This document shows, one piece after another, positions 48,989-58,869 of a stretch of 64,000 nt of DNA; positions within the stretch are counted from its first letter, which is position 1, and each line of letters starts with the position of its first letter. The stretch is from Cryptomeria japonica (taxonomy: Eukaryota > Streptophyta > Pinopsida > Cupressales > Cupressaceae), in assembly GCF_030272615.1 (NCBI RefSeq), contig NC_081414.1, forward strand, positions 664,541,438 to 664,605,437, written 5' to 3'. The position numbers were made by a program, and so were the translations under genes. The notes beneath the pieces were generated by a model that ran no database searches, was not told the DNA's origin, and saw only the letters and a program-made list of their open reading frames with translations.

Positions 48989-49156
48989 GGGCAGATGCTA
49001 GGGCCCGCATTCGATCACAGAAACTCAAAGTCAATAGAAATGCAGAAAGTCAAAGTCAAAGTTCAGTCAACTCACCTCATCCAGTGGCTCGTTATCGATC
49101 ACGGCCTGTCGCATGATCTCAATCCTCGTGGGACGCTTTGATTGTCATGAAGGCAT

Positions 49157-49731
49157 GATGATAGCTATGTGGGCTCCGCTATAATGAACAATACTCAGAA
49201 ATCAACAAAGTGACAAATGCAATTGTCACTTTCAAGGTATATATTTTCATTCCTTTATTTTCAAAACCCTAATTTTCCTCTATCACTCATTTCATCATAA
49301 CTTGAGTTTGGGAGATGCGATTTTCGAACCGTTGGTTGCATAGGAATCGTATTTTCGTTCCCTTACTCTCGGGATGTTCCAAAATGTGCTCTGATGAAGC
49401 CTCTTCAGTGAACATCTCTCATCAATAATCTCTCACACAATTTGTCGTAAGTAAACATGCTATCCTATTTCACCTCCCTAATAAGCAAGCCGAAATAGGG
49501 GGGGCATATAGCTACTCGCAAATTTCATCACTTTCCTTAGTAAGCATTAGGTGATTTTGTGATCTAACGTGTGTTTTGTAGGGTGCGGTTCCTAACTGTG
49601 TACTGCAGATACCGCTGGGGGCTTCATCCGACAACTTATGGATATATCCTTTTTCAAATAATGTTTACTTTTATGTACTTTAGCTTTCATATGCACGTAG
49701 TACTCATATGACCGCTAAAGTGGGGGCTAAA
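49157..49731. other. Element 3 region upstream of the antisense gene, with polypurine tracts
   Basis: No gene. It must hold any promoter of the minus-strand gene. On the plus strand AAAGTGGGGGCTAAA (49717-49731) directly precedes the 3' LTR and is the polypurine tract. A second purine run, AAATAGGGGGGG, is at about 49494-49505. Confidence 0.65.
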
Positions 49732-51393
49732 TGTAGCATCGTAAATTGTACACACTTGCTAGGGTGGTACAATTTCACACCTAGTTTAGCACCCGCCTTG
49801 GCGCATTTTGCATTTTGCATTGCATTTCCCCTGTAGCACTTAATTAATTAAATTAATTAGGTCTAGGGTTCTATTTCATCATCTTCCACATCATAAAGTT
49901 GGGCCCTTTCATTAAAGCATGCCCTTTTCATTTTATTCCTCCAATACATCATTTAATCAAAAACCCTATTTAGGTCCTATTTTGAACTTGGGGGCTTGAT
50001 TTCGGGGGTCAAAACATCATGAAGTCACTTGTAACTTCAGGATTCTCTCTAAAATCATTATATCCAACGACCCTGAAAATTTGGTGAAAAGTTGTCGGGA
50101 CCATGGCGCCCGGAGTGCACATGGTCCTGGACATTTTTCTCAAAATTTTAGGAGCACAATCCAATCATAAAATAAAGCTTAACCCCAAGAAATTGGTGGG
50201 AGTAGGTCAGCCAAAAGTTGAAATTAAGACCTAGGGTTTCCTATATAAGAGCTCTCTTTCTTCATTTGAAAGGATCTGGATTTTTGGTTTAGGGGACCTT
50301 CTATGCAGCGAAAGAGCAGATCTTTGAAGACTTCAACAAAATTCAACATCCATCCATCAAGCATTCATCAATTTCATTCATTCATTTAAAGCTTTGAAGA
50401 CATTGAAGAGCAATAAGGGATCACCGACTGAAGATTGGCTTGTACCCCTCCCTTGGGGTTGGGTATGATTTCATGTTGTTTTCATGTCTTTGCATAAGCT
50501 TCAATATATCATTTGTATTCATGCTTTAGATCACTTTGCATCTTGATTTGGAGCATTTACATTATCATTTACAAGCAATTAGGGTTTACTTTCTAGGTTG
50601 CTCTAGTTTGCTTACTTGCATTTTAGGATCTTGCACACACACAAGGTCTGCACACACAATACTATTACAATACAACTTGGCTATTCATGGAGGTGGAAAT
50701 CACCAAAGCGGGGGTTTGACTAAGGCAAAACCCTATATAGCTGCCCACCATACCTTTTTAGATATAAGTGCAGATTTTCTGATTCGGATGATGCCGCAAG
50801 TTGCAGATCCGACGGAAGCAGACCGAGACAGAACTTCATACCAAGTTTTAGAGAAAAAGACCAGGACAGGGGCGTGGGGCGCCCTGGTCTTGCCAGGACA
50901 GGGGCGCTGGGTGCCCTGGTCCCTGGGATAGAGGCGCTGGGCGCCCTGGTCCTTCTGTCAGACAACAACTTTCAGCATTTCCGACAGCTTTCTAGGTTGC
51001 AAAACATTAGTTTCAGGAGAAGTTTCCGGAGCAGTATTAGGACAGTGGCGCCCACACCCCTGTCCCGAACATTTTCATTCAGATTTTGACTCTGGGTATG
51101 CATCTACATTCTTGTCTTGTCCTTGTGTTTACAACTTTTCATTGTTTAAACTCAACTCTGCAATCTTGCTATTAGTTCATACTTGCACTTTGGGGTTAGG
51201 AATTGAACTTGCGTCATTTTATCTTTCAATTACAACAAAGGAATAGAAATCCTAATAGGTAGCCCATGGCTCTCTCTTCGACAAAAAGAAGTAGCCAATT
51301 GTGTGATACCTCTAGGGTCTTTCATATTCCATAATGTGTGTCAAAAGGTAGGATTAGTGCATGATAGCCTAGTCTCGCTTTTTCCCCTACACA
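49732..51393 (+). repeat. 3' LTR of element 3
   Basis: It is homologous to 38590-40260 throughout, from TGTAGCATCG to CCCCTACACA. The TATA box is at 50242-50249 and the minisatellite block at 50861-50953. Around 50200 it lacks a short stretch present in the 5' copy. Confidence 0.93.
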
Positions 51394-51398
51394 AGAGG

Positions 51399-52597
51399 TA
51401 ATCTTTATTTTTTTATTTTTTATAATTTTTTATACTATTTCATTTTGACATGAAAAATAAAGCATTTGTGAAACTAACCCTAATTTAAACCCCCCCCAAA
51501 AAAAATACAACTTGATTCTGACAATATATATTATTTTTACTAGACTTTAGAAGCTAATGACCTTTCCCGTTGCTCCCTGAGCTACATAATACCTTGGAAT
51601 CAAAAGAATTAGAAGTATGGAAGTTTTTCTCCTACTTGAGCTAGCCTCTTCTCCCTCTTCTCACTGGAGATCATTCATCTCATACAAAAGGAAATTTCTA
51701 CTCACATCTAGATCAAACCAAATATTAAGTGTATAAGGAATACTATGCAACTATTTTGGGACTACACAATACACGAGTAGTATTGTTTTGTAATGGCACT
51801 CTTGTGTCTTTCTTTGGCACTTGATTTGATGTAAAAAAACACTAATGAATGAGGAAAAAACCAATCATTGGACCTTTGATCCCTCAATGTGCATAAAAAA
51901 CTAATCAACATGATGAATATGTTGATCACCATGAACAATGGCTTGGTGGGTGCCACTTACAAGATGTCCAAAATGATTATTCCACGGATCTCAAGCACAA
52001 TGAAAAATGTTGATCATGGAGGTAATGGACAAAACTCCACATTTGTTAGAAATAACCCAACAACAAGGGATGACGATACATAAACTTCACGCGGGAAAGA
52101 CAAGAAACAATCCCAAATGGCTCTAACAAAATACACCTCAAACTAAATACCAAATAGAGCCAACACAAGGGGAAAATCAATCACGAACCATTTCTAAAGT
52201 GACGAGGACAAATATATAACAACTTCACCTTAAAATCACAATACAACTATCACCTTCTTATTGATTTGGTGAGCCCATGTTGTGCTAGTTTATTAAATAT
52301 AGAGCCTCACTACACACAAAAACAACTTTGTTAAACCACTTACAAGAAATGGATTACAACACAAAATCACCCTTGCTTGAGATTGTGCAAAGAAACTTGT
52401 CACTGGAAACCACCATTGCGTTTATCACATTATGAAATATTAGAGTTCGTCATGGCTCTGTCATAGTGCAACAATTGTGATAGTAGGTGATGATGCTAGC
52501 AACCCTACTAACAATATTGACCACGTCAATGAAACAAATCTCCCATGACCCAATATAGGCAATTCTAATACATCTCTAATCCCTTTAATTGTGCCTA
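51399..52597 (-). other. Interior of the short-LTR element, right part, no gene
   Basis: This is the non-coding remainder of the 37500-52797 element on the right of element 3. Only chance short frames are present. Confidence 0.6.
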
Positions 52598-52610
52598 TGC
52601 TCTGATACCA
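52598..52610 (-). promoter_or_regulatory. Primer binding site, initiator-Met tRNA (short-LTR element)
   Basis: The minus strand reads TGGTATCAGAGCA directly next to the LTR that starts at 52611. Confidence 0.85.
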
Positions 52611-52797
52611 TGAAAGTAAATTTAAGGAGGCAAACATAAAATTATACATTATATACGCACCACCAATATGATAACCTCTTATCCAAACTCTAAAAAACTT
52701 AATTAATAATTTTAATATTATTAACACTCATTAGTACTACGTGAGTTATTAATTTAACTTTATCCCATGTGAACACTAACAATACAATTTCTCAACA
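52611..52797 (-). repeat. 5' LTR of the short-LTR element
   Basis: 187 bases, shorter than its partner at 37500-37826 by an internal deletion of about 140 bases; both ends are shared. Confidence 0.8.
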
Positions 52798-53655
52798 CCT
52801 CTTCCAAAACCTCTACCTCTTGAATTTTGATATCTAGGACCATATGAATCATCATATCTCTAATTTTTGCTACTACCTTGGTCTTCATTTTTCCAAATTT
52901 TCTAGCTTCTATCATCATTCTTGTAATATCTTCCTCCAATTCTTCCACCACAATCTCTTCCTCTTTGGTTACTTACATACCTTTTGTTCATTCTTTCCTC
53001 AAATTTTAAGGCAAATTGATATGTACCTTCCATTTCATAAACTATCACCATAGCCATCTCTTCTTGTATACTTATACTCAAACATTAATGTATCTTGTAA
53101 CCTTCTCCTTATTATCTTCAACATGTCATGTTTTAATCACGATCAAATGAAAATCCTCTATATAGTCCTTCACTTTTTTGGTTCCTTGTTTTAAACCTTT
53201 CATTTTCTTGAGCAAATCTAATTCATAATCCACAAGGACAATTTGTCTCTTCATATTCTCCACCATTCTATCGCACTTAGTAATTTCATTCTTTCCTCTC
53301 CTTCCTCTTTCCAATCGAACCTATCTCCACCAAATTTGAGCATGTCCCTTCAATCTAGTTTTTGCAAATCTTAGTTTATCGAGGCCTTCAACCTCTTCAA
53401 ATTTAGAATACTCTTCTATGTCATTGATCCAATCCACTATCTCTTCAAGATTCAAATTCCTTCTGAATGTAGGGACATCAATAAAGGATCATTCACAATT
53501 ATTGTTGTTGACTCGTCTTCTTCACCGCTTGTACCATTGGCATTTTTTGTTGCTTCATCTTCTTTACTCTTAGGTTCTCTCCTTTAAGAAAAACCTCTTC
53601 TAATTTCCTCTTGTAAAGCTTCAACTTAGCTTCCCAAGGACCTGAAATAATCACC
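52798..53655 (-). pseudogene. gag: Chromovirus-like Gag (right half of the split element)
   Basis: The minus strand carries a plant chromovirus gag core: NLEEIVDWINDIEEYSKFEE, LRFAKTRLKGHAQIWW near 53.35-53.47 kb and GLKQGTKKVKDYIEDF near 53.15 kb. Stops and frame changes are frequent. It is cut at 52798 by the short-LTR element, and the downstream knuckle, protease and RT resume at 37499. The start is uncertain; an ATG lies near 53655. Confidence 0.75.
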
Positions 53656-54719
53656 ATGGACAACATTTAGAGGATTTCCACCTCCAATTTTAACTCTACT
53701 TCTATCCCAACCTCATGGGGCTCTTCTTTCAAACATTTTTCTCAATACCCATAAGCACAATCCTAGTGCAAATTGTCTCTCTCTAGTGAATCTATTTGCA
53801 CACTTAGAATCAACCCACTCTAATGATGTAAGCATATGTCTTGCCCCTCAAAAAATACTATAACTTATGACAACATTATGCAATCTAATTTGAAATTAGA
53901 AAACTGACATTATTTTAACACAAAAATTATGCATCAAAACTAGGATAAATTTTAATTGAAATTGAGAATAATTTTGCAAAACAATCTTCCAAGCCTATCA
54001 GCTTTTCAATTCTACATTAAATTTTGATATTAATTTGTTCCAAGGATTACAAAATCAAAATCCAATAGCATCAAATGACCTTCAAACTGATCTTCTCCCT
54101 TCTTCCTTTCTCTCTACCAAAATGCCCTTGTAAATAAATCTCTTTGCACTGGCAACCAAAAAAATAGTTAATCTCACCCTCAAAACAAAACTTCTAGCTC
54201 TTCCCTCTTGCCAAAATCTAGAGGTTTCTTCTTTAATTTCTCAAAAAACCCTTCTTCACCAAATAAAAAACTCTCACTCCAAAACTGCTACTTTTTCCAG
54301 AAATGCTACGCCCAACCCCTCCAAGGAGGACCCCCCCAAAAAAACCTTAAATGAAAAGAAATTCACTCCCATGTGGTATTTTAAAAACCATTTTTGAATT
54401 TGCTAATTTTAGACCATTACGAGATTCCACTTCTCACAAGATGTGGTTCTATTTTGAAAAAAAATCTATTTCACTCATTGGGCATCTAGATTCCCCACTA
54501 CTACAATTTAGGAGCCTTAAATAGTTGGTCAAAAGCATAAACATCAAAATCTAACACCTACTAGAAGGAAATTTTACAATTTCAAACTTGAGGTTCCCTC
54601 CTATGCATGGATGCCCCTGCATACATGGGTGAGGAATTAGAAGAAATTTTCTTTCTTTTCTAGAAAGCAATGGTTAGTTGTCATCCCTCTTCATCCCATT
54701 TAGGAGGACCAACCATTTA
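53656..54719. other. Non-coding stretch, possible leader or LTR of the chromovirus
   Basis: AT-rich, no sustained frame, no LTR borders that I can define. Confidence 0.3.
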
Positions 54720-54905
54720 TACAATTGGGTTTGAACTTCATTGGCATGATAAATCCATCATTTAGTGTTGGTCATAAATAAATTTTAGTAGCTATAGATT
54801 ATTTTACCAAGTGGACGAAGGTAGTTGCATTAAAGGATGCCACTGAGGCTTCAATTCTTAATTTATTTGATTGATTTTTGACTAGGTTTGGTACCCCTTA
54901 TTGAA
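54720..54905 (+). pseudogene. Gypsy integrase core fragment
   Basis: On the plus strand an integrase start (LNFIGMINPSF), VAIDYFTKWTKVVALKDATE and FLTRFGTPY can be read with two stops. The first catalytic Asp appears as Asn, a G-to-A change. The match ends abruptly at about 54905. The neighbours do not continue it. Confidence 0.75.
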
Positions 54906-55324
54906 CATTATGTTTCCATTGATGTCAAAGGTGTCATTCAAGGAAGTTGTACATAAATTATTATTATGTTTCCATTGATTTCAAGTGTTTGAAAAGTACA
55001 ATAATTTTAATTACTTATGTCATGTCATGTTAGAGCATCTATGTTTTGGAAGGTCAGTGGCAAGCTATGTTGAGAGATTTCTTGCAGAATATCAATACTA
55101 TCATTATTCATCAATTCGCTTCACTAAAAGAGATTCATAAGTGTCTATGGTACATTTTTTAGGTCTGTTGGTAAAAAACTATACATACATTAGCAAGTTG
55201 CTTTGTACCACACTCAACTACAATAATGTTTCATGGCTTACGATTTGGAGTATAAGTAAATCTATACACGAACAAAAATCTATTCAAGTTTTAGCAGTGT
55301 GTTTCAAGAAGAAGGAAAGCTAAG
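54906..55324. other. Non-coding stretch
   Basis: It begins with an imperfect direct repeat of 'ttatgtttccattgat' (about 54908 and 54964). No gene is visible. Confidence 0.35.
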
Positions 55325-56166
55325 GTCGATAGAGTACTCACAATGCTAGTTCACTATCTATGATTAGTGTTTTTGATGAATGCACCAAAGTATTGCACTG
55401 TGCACTAGCTGGAGGAAGTGTGTGGATGTTCACTAGCACCAACAAAGTGTGTGTTGGGTAATACATATCTTGTTTCCTACTCCTAGCATAGCATGTGGAT
55501 TTTCTAAGACCTAAATGACTACAAGTTTGACTAAGAAACTTATTTGTGGTTTTTGAAGCCAACATAAGGTGGTAATTATCACTAGAATGCATACATAATG
55601 TCTAATAGATTCATTCCACTAAGTTGTTGTGCATGAGTACTATGATAACCATGGAAAAAGTTGTGCAAGTTGTCTACTCAATTTGTGTGTAAGTGTGTGA
55701 ATAGAATATAAATCTAATACACTCTAGTGAAGGAGATATAAAGTAGGTCAAATAAAAAATAGAGTAAATTCTAAGGTTTGAAGGTTTTCATAGCACATCA
55801 TTTTGTATATCTTGATATATTTGAGATTGGTGTCTCCTATAGGTTGGTACCTACAAATATATTTGGGAATTGGTATCTCCATCTAAGGGTGAATTCACTA
55901 TAGGTTGTGCCTATTGAATGTTGTAAGATATTTATTATATTTTGTGAGGATAGATTTGGGAAGTAGATATAAGTAGCTATTTTTGCCATGATTTTTCCCT
56001 TTAGGGTTTTCACGTAGATCTAGTGTTCTATTATGCTGATGCATATTTATTGTTGCTTGATGCTTTCTATGTTTGATTGTGAATTTATTAATCATAATTA
56101 ATGTTGAATTAAGGTAAAATTTACATATATTGATTACCCCCCTCTCAGTATATTATGTGTCTACCA
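55325..56166 (+). repeat. Possible Copia LTR
   Basis: The stretch ends in an LTR-like 'cccccctctcagtatatt' block followed at about 56167-56180 by a sequence that looks like a decayed iMet primer site (TAATATTAGAGG against TGGTATCAGAGC). The left border is not visible and no partner was found. Confidence 0.4.
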
Positions 56167-56260
56167 ATTAATATTAGAGGTAATTTCCTTGGAAGAAGTT
56201 TAATAGCTTGAGCTATCTGGGATGCCCCACTTAGTTTCTAAAGAAGGTATTTATTGAAAC

Positions 56261-57150
56261 ATGGCACCACTTTTTGATGGATCCAAATATGCATTTTGGA
56301 GTGTAAGAATGGAAGGATATTTGATGGCTTTAGGGTTTTTTGTTTGGCAAGAAGTTGTGGATAAATATGCGTTTACTAATAACCCTCCAGAAGATTAGGC
56401 TAGAAAGAAAGCTTGTGAGTATTATTCCAAGGAAAAAAATGCTATCTTATGTGGCTTATCTAACTCTATGTTTATAAAAGTAATGCATTATATAATGATA
56501 AAGTATGGGATACATTGAATAATATCTGTAAAGGAGATAACAAGGTCAAATAGGAAAAAATTTAGAGCTATCAAGGCTAGTTTGAGAGGACCTAAAAAAT
56601 GAAGGAAGAAGAAAGTGAACATGCTACCTTTTTTCTTTGGGTTGATGGAATATTCAATACCATTAGAGAACTTTGTGAATAGATGAAAGAATTACTTATT
56701 CAAAAGAGGTACTTAGATCTCTTCCCTCAAGGTTTGATCCAAAAGTTTCTGCAATTGAAGAATCTAAATATTTAAATACCCTAACTATGGATGGGTTACA
56801 AGGAATATTATCAGCATACATGTGAGATGGGGATTGATAATGAAAAATCTTCAAGGAAAGAGGTAGAATTTAAGGCATCCAACAAATTTGGAGATCATGA
56901 TTCTAATGATGAATCAAATCTAAGAGAAGAAAACTTTGTTAAGAAATTGTAGAAAGGTTAAGGAAAGTATAAAGGTAAGTTACCTTTCAAATTTAATAAT
57001 TGTAATGAATTAAGTCATTTCATGGCTAAGTGTCCATTGAAATATTGTAATGATAAAGACCAAAAGAATTCAAAGAATTCCATGCTCAAGAAGAAGATTA
57101 TTTAGAAGTATAAGAAAGTTTCTCCTCCAATGAATAAATACTTATCTGAC
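56261..57150 (+). pseudogene. gag: Copia-type Gag (broken)
   Basis: The start is the ATG at 56261. APLFDGSKYAFWSVRMEGYL is the usual opening of plant Copia gag polyproteins (UBN2/DUF4219 type). AILCGLSNSMFIKVMHY and KVWDTLNNIC follow, then a decayed CCHC knuckle near 56.98-57.04 kb (NNCNELSHFMAKC, first Cys lost). Stops and frameshifts are frequent. Nothing recognisable as pol follows. Confidence 0.75.
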
Positions 57151-58869
57151 TAATGTGGAAGAAGTAATCCACCTTATCTCACCAACTTTCTACCTTCTTC
57201 AAGTTTGATGTTATCAAATTTGAGATTGAATTTACTTAACATTTAAACTCTAATAATTTTCCACTATGAGGGTGGTGCTTTGTTTCTTTCCTCTACCACT
57301 AACTTTTGATAGTTGTCCTTTTTCAACTGAATGACAAAGTCTTTAAAATCTCATGTCTACACAAAGCTATCATCATTAAGAAATTGGATACATGCTAATG
57401 CCCTTATATTATTTTTGTGATCCTTTGATATCTTCAAGTTCTCAAGAGTCCTACTCTAAGGCATCGTAGGGGTTATAATCCTTTATGAGATGGTGGAGAA
57501 TCTAGAAGAGAATGTGGATGAGTGGTGCAGGAGCACCTAAGGGTGAACAAACACCCTTTGAAGTTTTGCAATTTTTTTTTTTTTTTTTTGGCTAAGGACT
57601 GCATTTCAAGCTTAGAGTAGCTTGGAGCGCTTTTTGTCTTCTTTTTGTAAATACTCCCTTGACCACTAGCAAGGGAGCCCACCATCGACGATTGGCATGA
57701 CTTGTTTGAGCTACCTCATGGACCTGAGAGAAAAGTGACTACCGGAGGTCTTCGATGAAACTGCCTTAAGTTTGCTCGACATCGATGAAACTGGCCCATT
57801 GATGGAACTTGTTTGGGACTCATCGTGACCTTAGTTTTCTCGATGTCGATAAAAGTGGCCTACGTTTGCACGATGTTGATAAAACCGAGCTATTGGTGGA
57901 ACATTTTCGGGTCTCATCGCGGCCTAAGTTTGTTCGATGCCACTCTTCAGAAGCCAAGTGTTTCTGTTGCGCTGACCCGATGACCCGTTGGAGGTTGAAG
58001 GATGGTTACCATAGGAAACTGATTATGTCAAGGGTGCATCTCATCCATTTAGGGATGATGCACAACATGTGTAGAAGCTATAAGACCCAATGGCCATTCT
58101 ATAAAGGGTTTGGTTAGATTTTGGAGTTTTCCATAAGGCAGTTTTTCTGTGAATAATAAATAAAAAGATCATTTCTTGGTCTCCTCTTTGTTGTTAATTT
58201 TGGCTTAAATTTTCAAATGGTGATGTAGATAGTGTAGAAGTTTCTTTCCTGCATTGTGTGAGTTTCAATTCTGTAACTGTGCCAAGTTTGGCTCTATAGA
58301 TAGTGTTGTTGTTCTATTTTCTTGTTTTTCCTGTTGGTGTCAAGTAATTGCAGTCATGGCTCTGTCTTCAAGCTCCATCGTGGGATCCTCATGACCATTG
58401 GAAGTTGTCAAGAAGAGCCAAACATGTACTATAGGGTTCCATTGATAGGATTCTAGGGAATGGCGATGACCATTTCAGTAGACTGGCCCTAGGCGAGCTT
58501 GATGATAGCCCGACTAGGTACCAGTGACTAAGGAAAATCATAAGTAGGGTTATCTTGGAGTCTAGGCTATTAGCCTAAGAACAAGGGAGATGGGATGAAA
58601 TGGAGATAAGATCTTTGGATGGTTGAGAAACAACTTGAGAGGAGTTGTAAGGTTAAACTATGGTAGAGCAACCCTGCAAGGTGTCTGATGAGCTGATGAA
58701 TTTACGAAAGTGAATTCATGAGGAGTGGAGAACAACCTTGATAGTGAGGTCCTATAGTGGATTAGGGGAATAGAAAAGATTATTCCTGGACTAGGCTAGG
58801 AGAAAAGGCCTTGGAGTGAGTCAAGTTGACTTGAGCAACTAGGAGCCTCCCTATCAATGAGAAATAGGA
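57151..58869. other. Non-coding stretch with an 18-base T run
   Basis: No gene was recognised. A run of 18 T (57572-57589) could be the poly-A tail of a minus-strand retroposed transcript, but I found no clear flanking repeat. An open plus-strand frame at 57809-58117 has no recognisable motif. Confidence 0.35.

Larger units (their letters stand above)
46607..49156 (-). pseudogene. Antisense plant-mobile-domain gene inside element 3, apparently spliced (broken)
   Basis: Minus-strand motifs match the plant mobile domain family (MAIN/MAIL-like, often carried by transposons): MALMERWDPDTCTFHLLVGE, TLQDVYSILRLPIRG, AMERHRRVYAWGQSMLAHLY, LLQVWIFEHF and a VRRQFGLEKCVP-type segment. Three exons fit: 49156 or 49114 to 49076, 48738-47082 and 47009-46607. 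Introns 49075-48739 and 47081-47010 both have GT...AG ends, and both junctions keep the reading frame. The mobile domain is followed by a strongly acidic region (47.2-47.6 kb) and a coiled-coil tail. The upper ATG has a TGA at codon 4, so the ATG at 49114 may be used. Exon 2 carries several TAG/TGA stops. A (CT)n tract at 46831-46849 shifts the frame before the tail. The role is unknown in this element; family members in plants act in genome maintenance and silencing. Confidence 0.8.
38590..51393 (+). mobile_element. Element 3: full-length Tat-like Ty3/Gypsy retrotransposon with an antisense gene
   Basis: LTRs 38590-40260 and 49732-51393, with exact target repeats AGAGG (38585-38589 and 51394-51398). 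Plus strand: polyprotein 40451-45987 with protease, G-patch, RT, RNase H, second RNase H and integrase. Minus strand: plant mobile domain gene 46607-49156. A second RNase H of the Tat type and an antisense ORF after integrase are both features I recall for Tat-lineage elements. The LTRs differ by a few percent by eye plus a small indel. A solo LTR of the family is at 20609-22310. It inserted into the short-LTR element. Confidence 0.93.
37500..52797 (-). mobile_element. Short-LTR non-coding retrotransposon, split by element 3
   Basis: LTRs at 37500-37826 (327 bp) and 52611-52797 (187 bp) share their start TGAAAGTAAATTT and the whole segment from CACCAATATGATAACCTC to the CAACA end. The right copy lacks about 140 internal bases. 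A primer site and a polypurine tract lie in the expected places for a minus-strand element. Flanking repeats are CCTAT (37495-37499) and CCTCT (52798-52802), one mismatch. Without element 3 the interior is about 2 kb and has no coding capacity, so it resembles a TRIM- or LARD-type element. Confidence 0.8.

Noticed and set aside
48844-49116. Plus-strand ORF with GPWRPGRTMAPHRDHG repeats
   Set aside because: It is the translation of the intron minisatellite, with no start context or relatives.
57809-58117. Plus-strand ORF of 102 codons
   Set aside because: No known motif, no relatives in the window, and decayed surroundings; not supported as a gene.
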